Below the pieces are notes generated by a model. It was not told the origin of the DNA, ran no database searches, and was given only the letters and a program-made list of their open reading frames with translations. From Desulfobacterales bacterium (GTDB lineage Bacteria > Desulfobacterota > Desulfobulbia > Desulfobulbales > BM004): a stretch of DNA of 36,357 nt. This document shows, in pieces, positions 1 to 7,856 of this stretch. The stretch spans positions 1 through 36,357 of the forward strand of contig JAKITW010000020.1 of NCBI GenBank assembly GCA_021647905.1, written 5' to 3'. Position 1 is the first letter of the stretch. Each line of letters begins with the position of its first letter. The translations under genes and the position numbers were made by a program.

Positions 1-124
1 AATTTCGTTCAAGATCAAGGATCGCGAAAAAAATAACCGGAGTCATATAAATGATATTACGAGGATTATTTTTTGAGCATGACGCCGAGATTGGGCGAAA
101 GGGCCATTTCTGGATGGGCACTAT
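1..124 (+). repeat. Family-1 palindromic repeat, copy A (truncated by window edge)
   Basis: This stretch matches the reverse complement of 12651-12802 and 14682-14834 over its whole length with only a few mismatches. The first bases visible are already inside the element, so its outer end lies outside the window. The match stops at the GGGCACTA end at about 124. Single-base length differences in the T-tract near 70-76 between copies break the short reading frame that crosses it, so the repeat is not conserved as coding DNA. Confidence 0.85.
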
Positions 125-319
125 CTATACAATCGCCGGCCATGCCGGAAAGGTTACAAAAAAATCAGCTGCAAACCATCCCGAGGTGCTGGTGAACTTG
201 TACGAAAAAAATTCGATCCGGTGGATGATTGTCTAATTTATATCACGTAAAGACATGAACTTCTTCTCGTTAAATTATTAACACATCATGTTGATAATTT
301 GTATTGACGGGTACTCCCA
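125..319 (+). other. Non-coding stretch with possible gene remnant
   Basis: An open frame leaves repeat copy A and continues to a stop at 236 (last residues IRWMIV). It starts only inside the repeat and has no ribosome binding site of its own, so it could be the 3' end of a gene cut by the repeat. I do not recognise it. The AT-rich part at 278-307 has a loose promoter shape (TTAACA, 18 bp, TATTGA) that could serve the toxin gene at 320. Both readings are weak. Confidence 0.2.
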
Positions 320-655
320 ATGCATATATCCTTTAAGATCAGAAAGCTGCAAAAAATATGCTCAAAAAGCCTTGAAGCCAAAAGGTATCTTGGCGCTAAA
401 TGTGGCCGCAAACTGCAACAGAGAATGATGGAGCTTAAAGCCGCTGAGACCCTCGCTGATATTTCTCGACTGCCGCCCGCCCGCTGCCATGAGTTGACCG
501 GCAACAGAGCAGGACAATTATCCGTTGATCTGGAACACCCTTACCGCCTTTTGTTTATCGTGGCCAATGATCCTCCCCCTGAACTGGAAAGTGGGGGCCT
601 GGACCGGGAAAGTGTCACAGAAATTGAAATCACTGAAATAGCAGACACGCATTAA
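320..655 (+). CDS. higB: HigB-like (RelE-superfamily) toxin
   Basis: The 111-residue protein resembles plasmid-maintenance killer toxins of the HigB/RelE fold, which are ribosome-dependent mRNA endonucleases. What is seen is the small basic N-terminal half, the segment LPPARCHELTG (about residues 51-61) and then GQLSVDLEHPYRLLF, which are typical of this subgroup. The gene lies 14 bp upstream of a helix-turn-helix antitoxin-like gene on the same strand, the usual toxin-first order of higBA. The Shine-Dalgarno sequence before ATG 320 is weak. Catalytic residues were not verified. The assignment rests on motif recall and gene order. Confidence 0.8.
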   Translation: MHISFKIRKLQKICSKSLEAKRYLGAKCGRKLQQRMMELKAAETLADISRLPPARCHELTGNRAGQLSVDLEHPYRLLFIVANDPPPELESGGLDRESVTEIEITEIADTH

Positions 656-669
656 AAGAGAGAGACGCC

Positions 670-1836
670 ATGGTGACCGCAAAGAAAAAATATGAATTTG
701 AACCGGATTATGCCGTTCCCCCGGGAGATACCCTGCTGGAGGTAATGGAATCTCTCGGAATGACCCAGAAGGAACTGGCGATCAGGGCTGGACTGACTGA
801 ACAGACATTGATTCGTATTTTCAAGGGTGAACAGCCGATTTCCTATGAAACCGCCAACCGGCTCGAACTGGTGACCAGAGTTCCGGCCCGGATGTGGAAT
901 AATCTCGAGGCCCAGTACAGAGAACAACTGGCCAAACAGGAAGAGCATAAACGGCTTGAGTCCAATATCGAATGGCTGAAAACTATTCCGACCAAGGAAC
1001 TCATAGAGAGAGGACATCTTGAAGCTGACAGGGACAAAGTGGCGCTTCTGCGGAAGACTCTGTCCTTTTTTGGTGTCAGCAGTGTGCAGGCCTGGCGGGG
1101 TATCTGGGAAAGACCGGCGGTGGCGGCAAGGAGGTCACCATGCTTCGAATCCCGGCCAGGGGACGCTTCCGCCTGGATCCGCCAGGGAGAACTGCAGGCC
1201 CGTGAAATTGAATGCAACTCCTTTGATAAAAAACGCTTCAAAAAGGCCTTGCAACAGATCAGGTCTCTGACCCGTGAACAACCCGCGGTATTCGAGCCGG
1301 AGATGAAACGGCTCTGCGCTGAAGCAGGAGTTGCGGTTGCCCTGGTCCGTGAAATGAAAAAGGTGCCGTGGAACGGTGCCACCAGGTGGTTGACGCCCCG
1401 TAAGGTCATGATTCTGCTCTGTCTGCGCGGCAAAGGAGAAGACAAATTCTGGTTTTCTTTTTTTCATGAAGCCGGACATGTATTGCATGACAGTAAAAAG
1501 GACCTGCTGATCAATGACGGCAGCCATGATGACCCGCGTGAAGAGCGGGCCAATCACTTTGCCTCGGAAATTCTGATTCCCGCCCGATACAACAACGACA
1601 TTCGCTTGTTCCGCTCAAAGGCGGAAATCATCAACCTGGCGGACGAACTTGGCATCTCCCCCGGTATCGTGGCTGGCCGTTACCAGTTTTTGACTGAAAA
1701 ATGGAACTTTTTTAAGGGGCTTATCCGCACCCTGGACTGGGCGTCTTCATATGACAAAGATTGTCGGTCTCGCAACAACCCGCTCGACGGACGTGATTCG
1801 TCTTGTAACTTGTTGATTTTATTGGGTGGCATTTGA
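670..1836 (+). CDS. higA: HigA-like XRE regulator fused to ImmA/IrrE metallopeptidase, tail inside a repeat
   Basis: The 388-residue protein begins with an XRE/HigA-type helix-turn-helix (about residues 15-80, including MTQKELAIRAGLTEQ). A zinc-peptidase domain of the ImmA/IrrE type follows, with the HEAGH motif in FFHEAGHVLH (about 268-277) and a downstream EERANHFASEILIP segment. In the HigA role it would bind and repress the upstream toxin and its promoter. ImmA/IrrE domains cleave partner repressors in other systems, so this one might control its own stability, which is inference. The start has AGAGAGA upstream of ATG 670. The last 25 residues or so are translated from the 106-bp repeat at 1760-1865, so the native C-terminus probably ended near FKGLIRTLDW and has been replaced. 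Confidence 0.8.
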   Translation: MVTAKKKYEFEPDYAVPPGDTLLEVMESLGMTQKELAIRAGLTEQTLIRIFKGEQPISYETANRLELVTRVPARMWNNLEAQYREQLAKQEEHKRLESNIEWLKTIPTKELIERGHLEADRDKVALLRKTLSFFGVSSVQAWRGIWERPAVAARRSPCFESRPGDASAWIRQGELQAREIECNSFDKKRFKKALQQIRSLTREQPAVFEPEMKRLCAEAGVAVALVREMKKVPWNGATRWLTPRKVMILLCLRGKGEDKFWFSFFHEAGHVLHDSKKDLLINDGSHDDPREERANHFASEILIPARYNNDIRLFRSKAEIINLADELGISPGIVAGRYQFLTEKWNFFKGLIRTLDWASSYDKDCRSRNNPLDGRDSSCNLLILLGGI

Positions 1837-1865
1837 AGCCTTTCGGGTTGTTACGAGTTCATCAA
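1760..1865 (+). repeat. Family-2 106-bp MITE-like repeat, copy 1
   Basis: This copy is identical to the reverse complement of 23528-23633 except for about one base. Its ends form inverted repeats: CTCGCAACAACCCG near the left and the complement of CTCGTAACAACCCG near the right. No reading frame is conserved. It overlaps the 3' end of the higA-like gene and supplies its stop codon. Confidence 0.9.
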
Positions 1866-2215
1866 GATTAATTATGGTCAGGAAAACCAAACTTGAACTG
1901 ACTTGGACCGTTAGAAGATCGTTATTTACATAGTTAACAAAGTATGTTGCATTGCTTCCATTAATAATATTGGAGGAAACAGCATATGCCCCGTCACGCA
2001 AGATTAGATGCACCGGGGTAACGACTCACTGGGTGGCGACCACCTGTCGAGCACACTGACTTTTATCCATTATTTTTTGCATAACGCTACGCATGAGGTG
2101 CGGGGGCCAAAAGACTTGCCGCGCCAGCACCGCAGCAGATCTTCCCGTCACTCTCAATGCGATTGTTCGGGCTCTGCTTCATTAATAGTTTTCAGTTTCT
2201 TTTCTTGCGACTGAG
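1866..2215. other. Intergenic region with transposase relic
   Basis: Apart from the RAYT start relic at 1986-2021 I see no gene here. The AT-rich 1925-1970 stretch followed by GGAGG at 1971-1975 looks like the original promoter and ribosome binding site of that lost transposase. The 2022-2215 part shows no recognisable coding or structural signal. Confidence 0.4.
1986..2021 (+). pseudogene. Relic of the 5' end of a RAYT (Y1) transposase gene
   Basis: The frame reads MPRHARLDAPG and then a stop. MPRHxRxxxPG is the usual opening of REP-associated tyrosine transposases, and the complete copy at 4292 opens MPRHKRINVPG. A GGAGG ribosome binding site precedes it at the right distance. After codon 11 the similarity ends abruptly, so only the start of the gene survives. 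Confidence 0.6.
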
Positions 2216-2227
2216 ATGGTGGGAGAG

Positions 2228-3340
2228 ATGAGAAAATTAAAAGTTGTTCTGTTCATTACTTTAGGACTCATTTGTTTCAGCGCAACCGCATATGCGGCAT
2301 GGCAGATCCAGTATACGGGCGAGGCGGCCAGGATGTTCGGAAGCACGCCCAGGGGCAATTTTGCTACAGAGGATCAGTGTCGGGATTACTGGAGATCGCA
2401 GCCTGCTTTTGAACAAAATAATTCAAAATGTGTCGGGTATGATGAGCCTTCCCGCCAAACGCAGCAAGACAGTGGAAGAGGCGGATTCAGCTTCCGGGAT
2501 AACAATGCAAGGCAGAGACAGCAAGAGTTGAGGGAAGAGGCGGAACATCAACAGATGATCAGGCAGCAAAAGTTGAGGGAACAACAGGCCCGGGCAGAGT
2601 TTGAACGGGGCAAAAAGGAAATGCTTACGCAGCTTAAAGGTGGAAGCGGCGGAGAAGAACTCAGCCTCAAGGGCAGTGGAATTGGACTGGCGTTGAAACC
2701 TGGCAATACTCCGGCAAAAAACCAGGGTTCAACAAGTGAAGACCAATTGCAGCAAGCGGAACAGCGTCTCTCCGAACTTAGAGATGATGTCAAGGCGATG
2801 CAGTTCGCCCTGCAATTATATCGGGATGCTCTTTTACGGAACGTGACCTCCATGGATCGACAAGCCCGCGAGATCGGGAACATGAGCGACAAGATACTGA
2901 TTGATGGCATCAAATATTTTTACAGCATCGGTCCAAGCCGTTTTCTGAAATCAAAATTTAAATTTCTGAGCAAACACCAGCAGAAAAAATATGAAGAATT
3001 TATTGAACTAATTGAAGAGATTAAAGATAAAAAGGAGTTTTTGTCATGGCTTGTCAACTCACCTAATGACATCAAAAAATTGATCGCAGGCGCGGACATG
3101 CTGGCCGATGATACCATCCCGGGTTGGGGACATGTGAAGATGAATTTCAAAGCATGGTCATCTGCTGGCAAACAATGTGTCGCCTGGTTGGAAATCAACA
3201 GAATTGATCGAGGAACGGAGAATTATGCCCTGGAGATCAAAGCCATTTCTCTCCGGATGAAAAGAACGGTTGCAGAGATCAATTGCATGAAGCGTTGCAT
3301 GGCTGAATCGACTGATGGCTGTATTCAAAAATGCTCCTGA
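2228..3340 (+). CDS. Exported coiled-coil protein of unknown function
   Basis: I do not recognise a family. The protein (about 370 residues) has a signal peptide with a hydrophobic core (VVLFITLGLICF) and a likely cleavage after AYA. A Q/E/R-rich helical stretch around residues 95-130 and a second coiled-coil-like segment around 175-215 follow. The middle is lysine- and glutamate-rich. Near the C-terminus are clustered cysteines (CMKRCMAESTDGCIQKCS) that could form disulfides in the periplasm. An alternative in-frame ATG lies at 2216. The GGGAG at 2221-2225 is too close to 2228 to be decisive, so the start is uncertain by four residues. The next gene, 103 bp downstream, is also exported. Confidence 0.6.
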   Translation: MRKLKVVLFITLGLICFSATAYAAWQIQYTGEAARMFGSTPRGNFATEDQCRDYWRSQPAFEQNNSKCVGYDEPSRQTQQDSGRGGFSFRDNNARQRQQELREEAEHQQMIRQQKLREQQARAEFERGKKEMLTQLKGGSGGEELSLKGSGIGLALKPGNTPAKNQGSTSEDQLQQAEQRLSELRDDVKAMQFALQLYRDALLRNVTSMDRQAREIGNMSDKILIDGIKYFYSIGPSRFLKSKFKFLSKHQQKKYEEFIELIEEIKDKKEFLSWLVNSPNDIKKLIAGADMLADDTIPGWGHVKMNFKAWSSAGKQCVAWLEINRIDRGTENYALEIKAISLRMKRTVAEINCMKRCMAESTDGCIQKCS

Positions 3341-3443
3341 TAATCCGGATAGAAATAGAGCAGATCACAGCAAGTATTTTACACAGTAGAAAAACAGCCG
3401 GGACAGGTGGAAATATTTTAAAGAAACTTGAAGGAGATAAGAG

Positions 3444-4169
3444 ATGATGAGAATTGCCGTACTAAGTTTAACCATTGCTTTTTGTCTCGGCATTGGCCAT
3501 GCAGATGCTCAAAACATCTCCGATGAGGCGCGGCGTCATTTTGATCGCGGCATGGCCGCTGTGGAGATGGCAAAGTCGCCTGCGGATTATAAAGACGCAA
3601 TCAAAGAGTTTGAGAAGGCGGCAAGGCTGGCACCTGGTTGGGCTGATGTATACTACAACCTTGGAATGGTGCAGGAAAAAGCGAATAAATACGACGAAGC
3701 AGTAACAAGCTTCAGGAGATACCTACGGCTTGCTCCAAATGCAAGAGATGCTGAAACGGTAAAAAGTCTCATCAATAGGCTGGAGTTTAAAGCCCAAAAA
3801 ATATCGGAACAGGCTAAAATTCCAGCGCTATTGGTGGGAAAATGGCAGGGGTATGGTGGTGACTGTTGCGGTGGCAGGCAGCCAATGATACAATTTCGCA
3901 TCGTAAGTGACATGATAGCCGTCCGCATACCTGTGACTTGGGATGCCGACAGGGTACGCCGGACTGACTACAAGAGCTATCCGGTCGAAATAGAAGGGCA
4001 AACCATCCGTTTCGACTTTAAAGCCAAGCTACTGCTACGAGGATTGAATTCCACGAGCTATTGTAATATGCGATATGAGCTTAGACTGACCGATCCCAAC
4101 AGATTGGAGGGGAAGATGTTTCTAAATGACAACCCCGCCCGTAGGGTCAATTTCGGAAAAATGCCCTAA
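3444..4169 (+). CDS. Exported TPR-repeat protein
   Basis: The 241-residue protein begins with a signal peptide (MRIAVLSLTIAFCLGIGHADA, cleavage after ADA). About two tetratricopeptide repeats follow at residues 28-105, including YYNLGMVQEKANKYDEAVTS, then a short linker helix. The C-terminal domain of about 105 residues looks beta-rich, with paired cysteines (GDCCGG) and another Cys near residue 207. TPRs mediate protein contacts. The C-terminal domain is unfamiliar, and calcyclin/lipocalin-like folds are only guesses. AAGGAG at 3431-3436 lies seven bases before ATG 3444 and supports that start over 3447. No catalytic motif was seen. Confidence 0.65.
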   Translation: MMRIAVLSLTIAFCLGIGHADAQNISDEARRHFDRGMAAVEMAKSPADYKDAIKEFEKAARLAPGWADVYYNLGMVQEKANKYDEAVTSFRRYLRLAPNARDAETVKSLINRLEFKAQKISEQAKIPALLVGKWQGYGGDCCGGRQPMIQFRIVSDMIAVRIPVTWDADRVRRTDYKSYPVEIEGQTIRFDFKAKLLLRGLNSTSYCNMRYELRLTDPNRLEGKMFLNDNPARRVNFGKMP

Positions 4170-4225
4170 CTGATGGCGAAGCACGACAGAATTTGAGAAT
4201 TATGTATAGATAAATACATCCAGCC

Positions 4226-4255
4226 AAAGGGGACGGAGTTAGCTTAATAACTTAA
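4226..4255 (+). repeat. Left inverted repeat flanking the RAYT gene
   Basis: This 30-bp sequence contains GGGGACGGAGTTAGCTTAAT and recurs inverted at 5280-5310 with one mismatch. It contains a GGAG tetranucleotide of the kind found at the foot of REP hairpins, a general property of RAYT-associated repeats. Confidence 0.85.
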
Positions 4256-4291
4256 TTGACTTCATTGTTGTTGTGATGTTATCCTCTCAGA

Positions 4292-5296
4292 ATGCCACGT
4301 CATAAACGCATCAATGTTCCGGGAGCGATTCACCATGTCATTACCAGAGGGTTGAATCGTCAGAAGATTTTTCCAGGAGACAAGGACCGGGAAGATTTTC
4401 TTTCTCGTCTCGAAAAGGCACTTTCTCAAACCAGTTGTCACTGCTTGGCCTGGTCGCTCCAGTCGGATCACTTTCACCTTTTAATCCGCACCGACACAAA
4501 ACCTCTTGGCGATCTGATGCGCAAGGTCCTTTCCGGATATGCCATTGCGTTTAATCGCAGGCATCAACGGAGTGGTTATCTTTTTCAGAATCGTTATAAA
4601 TCAATATTGTGCCAGGAAGATGCATATCTCCTGGAGCTTGTTCGCTATATTCACCTGAACCCGGTTCGGGCCGGGATCGTAAAAAACATTGAGGAGTTGG
4701 GTGTATATCGTTGGACCGGCCATGGTGTTCTGGTAGGGCGCAGGCGGAGAAGTTGGCAGGATCGTGATGGTGTCCTTGGCCACTTTGCTGAGAAGAAGCG
4801 GGAAGCTGTAAACCGTTACCGGCAATTTGTATCTGACGGCTTCAACATGGGCAAGCGGAAAGAATTGACTGGCGGTGGCTTGGTACGAAGCGCCGGCGGC
4901 TGGCAAAGCTTGTTGGAAATGCGACGGGCAAAAGCGTACTGGCGTGGAGATGAGCGAATACTTGGTGACAGTGATTTTGTCGGCAATGTGCTCCAGGAAG
5001 CGGAAGAGGAATTAAGCCGGAAAGAGGAGTTGAAAAGACAGGGCTGGGATTTGCAACGGTTGGTGAATGAAGTGTGCCGACTCCTTGCAGTGGATGTCGA
5101 TGATTTGCAGAAAAAAGGCCGTGCCAATAACATCTCAATGGCCAAGGGGGTGATCTGCTATCTCGGGTATTATGAGCTTGGCATCAATGGGGCGGAACTG
5201 GCCAGGTTTTTTAATATTTCCAGGCCGTCTGTTTCAAAAGCGATTCAGCGGGGAGATAAATTTATAAAGAATAATGACCTTAAGGTATTAAGCTAA
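4292..5296 (+). CDS. REP-associated tyrosine transposase (RAYT, Y1/IS200-like) with DnaA-like C-terminal domain
   Basis: The 334-residue protein has the Y1 transposase fold. The opening MPRHKRINVPGAIHHVITRG and the HUH metal-site motif SDHFHLLI (about residues 63-70) are visible. The catalytic tyrosine is probably one of those in the segment FQNRYKSILCQEDAYLLE or in RYIHLNPVRAG just after it. Residues about 250-325 resemble the helix-turn-helix DNA-binding domain IV of DnaA, a known accessory domain in some RAYTs. The enzyme would nick and rejoin single-stranded REP-like hairpins. The gene is complete, and its stop codon lies inside the right flanking inverted repeat. It may act in trans on the palindromic repeats in this window, but that is inference. 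Confidence 0.88.
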   Translation: MPRHKRINVPGAIHHVITRGLNRQKIFPGDKDREDFLSRLEKALSQTSCHCLAWSLQSDHFHLLIRTDTKPLGDLMRKVLSGYAIAFNRRHQRSGYLFQNRYKSILCQEDAYLLELVRYIHLNPVRAGIVKNIEELGVYRWTGHGVLVGRRRRSWQDRDGVLGHFAEKKREAVNRYRQFVSDGFNMGKRKELTGGGLVRSAGGWQSLLEMRRAKAYWRGDERILGDSDFVGNVLQEAEEELSRKEELKRQGWDLQRLVNEVCRLLAVDVDDLQKKGRANNISMAKGVICYLGYYELGINGAELARFFNISRPSVSKAIQRGDKFIKNNDLKVLS

Positions 5297-5310
5297 CTCC
5301 GTCCCCTTTT
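5280..5310 (-). repeat. Right inverted repeat flanking the RAYT gene
   Basis: This is the inverted copy of 4226-4255 and includes the transposase stop codon. On the minus strand a small hairpin (CTTAA-TACC-TTAAG) overlaps its inner edge. Confidence 0.85.
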
Positions 5311-5371
5311 GCGCTGCACGGACACCGGTCGTTGTCCGAGGCGACATTCATATAAAACCAGTTTCCAACGC

Positions 5372-5400
5372 TTGACAGCGGCGCCTTGCAAGAATACATT
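5372..5400 (+). promoter_or_regulatory. Sigma-70-type promoter of the vapBC-like operon
   Basis: A perfect TTGACA (5372-5377), a 17-bp spacer and TACATT (5395-5400) lie about 54 bp before the antitoxin start. An AGGAGA ribosome binding site at 5441-5446 follows. Confidence 0.6.
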
Positions 5401-5453
5401 GTCAGGTGATGCGATACGCGGTTGCTTCATAACCCCGGAAAGGAGACAGGTAG

Positions 5454-5693
5454 ATGGCAATCAGTTTGAGAATTCCGGCTGACAAAGAAGAATTAATTCG
5501 GAAAGTTGCTCAGAAAACAGGCAAAACGAAAACAGCCGTAATTTTGGAGGCCGTTGATGCAAAATTAGGTCTGCAAAAAAACAGAAAGCAACTGATCCGG
5601 GAGCTTGCCGGCTGGATGCCCCATACTGAAGCGGAAGAATTAAGAGACTCCCTGCAAATTTTCAATCGGATCAACGAAGGGGACTGGGAGTGA
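5454..5693 (+). CDS. vapB: VapB-like ribbon-helix-helix antitoxin
   Basis: The 79-residue protein starts with a ribbon-helix-helix DNA-binding pattern (MAISLRIPADKEELIRKVAQ, then KTKTAVILEAVDAKLGL), as in CopG/VapB-type antitoxins. The acidic C-terminal half (TEAEELRDSLQIFNRINEGDWE) would wrap the toxin. AGGAGA at 5441-5446 sits seven bases before ATG. The stop overlaps the GTG start of the PIN-domain toxin by four bases, which indicates translational coupling. It presumably represses its own promoter at 5372-5400. Confidence 0.82.
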   Translation: MAISLRIPADKEELIRKVAQKTGKTKTAVILEAVDAKLGLQKNRKQLIRELAGWMPHTEAEELRDSLQIFNRINEGDWE

Positions 5694-6085
5694 GACTCGT
5701 TCTTGATACCAATATTTATTGTGATTATGCCGAGGGGGTTCCATCTGTTGTCGATAGCATCGCGGAATTCGGAGAAGAAATTTATCTGCCGGCAGTAGTG
5801 ATCGCTGAATTGACCTTCGGTTTTATGAATGGCACGAAGCAGGAAGACAATGAAAAAAAACTGCAACACATTATCGAGCAACTGCAAATTGAGATTATCG
5901 ATATAAACAAAGATGTTGCCAGAAAATACGCCCTCATTTACCTTCATCTGGTCAAAAAAGGGCGCAGGATTCCGATCAACGATGTGTGGATAGCGGCCTG
6001 TTGTATGAAAATAGGCGGCACCCTTCTCACAAGGGACAGTCATTTTGAAGCAGTTGAATTAATTGACCGTCTCCCCATAGAATGA
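5690..6085 (+). CDS. vapC: VapC-like PIN-domain ribonuclease toxin
   Basis: The 131-residue protein is a PIN-domain nuclease. The first acidic residue is in VLDTNIY (D6), a second in VVIAELTFG, and a third and fourth in PINDVWIAA and LLTRDSHF. These positions match the Mg2+-binding carboxylates of VapC toxins, which cut tRNA or rRNA. The start is GTG 5690, overlapping the antitoxin stop (GTGA). The operon ends before a strong hairpin at 6113-6143 that could terminate it too. All expected acidic positions are present, so the toxin looks intact. Confidence 0.85.
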   Translation: MRLVLDTNIYCDYAEGVPSVVDSIAEFGEEIYLPAVVIAELTFGFMNGTKQEDNEKKLQHIIEQLQIEIIDINKDVARKYALIYLHLVKKGRRIPINDVWIAACCMKIGGTLLTRDSHFEAVELIDRLPIE

Positions 6086-6112
6086 CAAGAGGGCCCCGGG
6101 GTCGGAAACAAA

Positions 6113-6143
6113 AAAAGGGTTACGCGATTCGCGTAACCCTTTT
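6113..6143 (-). terminator. Bidirectional intrinsic terminator between vapC and tRNA-Lys
   Basis: A 14-bp perfect stem (AAAAGGGTTACGCG / CGCGTAACCCTTTT) closes a 3-nt loop and is flanked by A/T runs on both sides. It follows the tRNA on the minus strand and vapC on the plus strand, so it can serve both. Confidence 0.85.
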
Positions 6144-6148
6144 ATATC

Positions 6149-6225
6149 TGGTGGGCCGTGTAGGAATCGAACCTACAACCTACTGATTAAGAGTCAGGTG
6201 CTCTGCCTGGTTGAGCTAACGGCCC
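6149..6225 (-). tRNA. tRNA-Lys (anticodon CTT), CCA encoded
   Basis: On the minus strand the sequence starts GGGCCGT and ends ACGGCCCACCA. The seven-pair acceptor stem is perfect, the D-arm has AGCTCA, and the T-arm has GGTTCGATTCC. The anticodon loop CTCTTAA gives anticodon CTT, so it reads AAG lysine codons. The CCA tail is encoded. The tRNA borders the AT-rich accessory island, a common integration point, but I found no duplicated attachment-site fragment. Confidence 0.97.
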
Positions 6226-6486
6226 TTGTGCTGCAAAAGAAGTCAGCTTTTTAGCATAAGTTGCCCGGCCCGTCAAGCAGATAACCGGACTCTTGCTTGG
6301 GGGCGGAGACTAGCGGCCGCGGGTGCGGTTGTTGAAGCGAAACAGGGGGGTTGGCCGCAGGGTAAAGCCTGTTCGTAGTATATTGGAGACGATCAAAAAA
6401 ATCAGGTGGATAGGTTGTTGGGACCTTTCAGCTTCAACCCTCAGCCCGACCATCTGGTATGTTTCATCCAAAAGGGGTGTTGTTCC

Positions 6487-7836
6487 ATGACTGATAACAA
6501 AAAAAATCCCAGGGACCCGGTCTGGTATCCCTTTACCCAGATGCAGGAGTTTCTCCATGGGTCGCCCTTTACCATTGCGGCGGCCGAGGGCTGCTGGCTG
6601 ATCGACGAAGCGGGCAACCGCTATCTGGACGGGGTTTCTTCCTTATGGACCAATGTGCACGGCCATCGCCATCCAATGATCGACGAGGCGGTCCGGACCC
6701 AGCTTGCCAGGGTGGCGCACAGCACCATGCTCGGTCTTACCCATCCCGGCGGCATCGAACTTGCCCGGCAATTGATCGAACTTGCGCCCGCTTCTCTCAG
6801 CCGGGTTTTTTATTCCGATTCCGGGGCCACCTCGGTGGAGATCGCCCTGAAGATGGCCTATCAGTACTGGCAGCTCAAGGGCGAGACCAGGCGGCATCTC
6901 TTCCTCAAGCTGGGCGAGGCCTACCACGGAGATACCATCGGCGCGGTCTCCCTGGGCGGCATGGACCTGTTCCACGAGCGGTTCGGCCGGCTGCTCTTTG
7001 ACACTATCACCATTCCCTGCCCCCATCTCTACCGCCACCCCTATGGGGATATCAGCGAGGAGGAGGCCGTGTCGCGCTTCTACGTTGATACCGGGAAAAT
7101 CATCGCCAGGTTCGCTGACCGGGCCTGCGCGGTGATAGTGGAGCCGATCATCCAGGGCGCGGCCGGGATGATCGTCCACCCCGAGGGTTTTTTGAGTCAT
7201 CTGCGGGAGTTGACCCGCAAACATGATCTGCTCCTGATCGTTGACGAGGTGGCGGTCGGTTTCGGTCGAACCGGCAAGATGTTTGCCTGCGAATGGGAGG
7301 GAGTGGAGCCGGACCTGATGTGCCTGGGCAAGGGGATCAGCGGTGGGTATATGCCCCTGGCCGCCACCCTGGCCAGCGAGGAAATTTTTTCCGCTTATCT
7401 GGGCGAGTTCGGCGAGCTGAAGACCTTTTTCCACGGCCATACCTATACCGGCAACCCCCTGGCCTGCGCCGCGGCCCTGGCCTCGCTCCAGGTGTTTGCC
7501 CAGGAAAGGACCCTGACGGACGAGGTGTTCGGGCCCAAGGCTGAAATATACGCCCAGGGCATGGCCCGGCTGGCCCGGCTCGACCATGTGGGCTCGACCC
7601 GGTATCGCGGCTTGATGGGCGGGGTGGAACTGGTCAGGGACAAGGCGAGCCGGGAACCCTATCCCTTTGCCGAGCGGATGGGCAACCGGGTGATTATCGA
7701 GGCCCGCAAGCGCGGGGTGATCCTCCGGCCCCTGGGCGACGTGATCGTGCTGCTGCCGCCGCTGGCCATATCGGTAAAGGAACTGGAGCAGTTGTTTACG
7801 GTCACCGAACAGGCGATTATGGCGGTGTGTTCTTAA
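6487..7836 (+). CDS. bioA: Adenosylmethionine--8-amino-7-oxononanoate aminotransferase
   Basis: BioA transfers the amino group of S-adenosylmethionine to KAPA to make DAPA in biotin synthesis, using pyridoxal phosphate in the cytoplasm. The 449-residue protein has the family opening RDPVWYPFTQMQEF, the substrate-pocket segment GVSSLWTNVHGH, the cofactor aspartate region LLIVDEVAVGFGRTG, and the Schiff-base lysine in LGKGISGGYMPL (about K282). HGHTYTGNPLACAAA follows, as in class III aminotransferases. I chose ATG 6487 because AAGGGGTG lies about eight bases upstream and the length fits. A longer frame reaches back to 6406 without support. No other biotin gene is nearby. A GGGGGCA heptad run follows the stop. 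Confidence 0.93.
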   Translation: MTDNKKNPRDPVWYPFTQMQEFLHGSPFTIAAAEGCWLIDEAGNRYLDGVSSLWTNVHGHRHPMIDEAVRTQLARVAHSTMLGLTHPGGIELARQLIELAPASLSRVFYSDSGATSVEIALKMAYQYWQLKGETRRHLFLKLGEAYHGDTIGAVSLGGMDLFHERFGRLLFDTITIPCPHLYRHPYGDISEEEAVSRFYVDTGKIIARFADRACAVIVEPIIQGAAGMIVHPEGFLSHLRELTRKHDLLLIVDEVAVGFGRTGKMFACEWEGVEPDLMCLGKGISGGYMPLAATLASEEIFSAYLGEFGELKTFFHGHTYTGNPLACAAALASLQVFAQERTLTDEVFGPKAEIYAQGMARLARLDHVGSTRYRGLMGGVELVRDKASREPYPFAERMGNRVIIEARKRGVILRPLGDVIVLLPPLAISVKELEQLFTVTEQAIMAVCS

Positions 7837-7856
7837 GGGGGCAGGGGGCAGGGGGG
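7836..7856. repeat. Heptad array GGGGGCA after bioA
   Basis: About 2.9 units of a G-rich 7-bp repeat lie directly after the bioA stop codon, followed by a unique spacer to the end of lolD. Confidence 0.6.

Noticed and set aside
6100-6300. tRNA-Lys as an integration site for the left accessory island
   Set aside because: I found no direct repeat of the tRNA 3' end in the island and no integrase gene.
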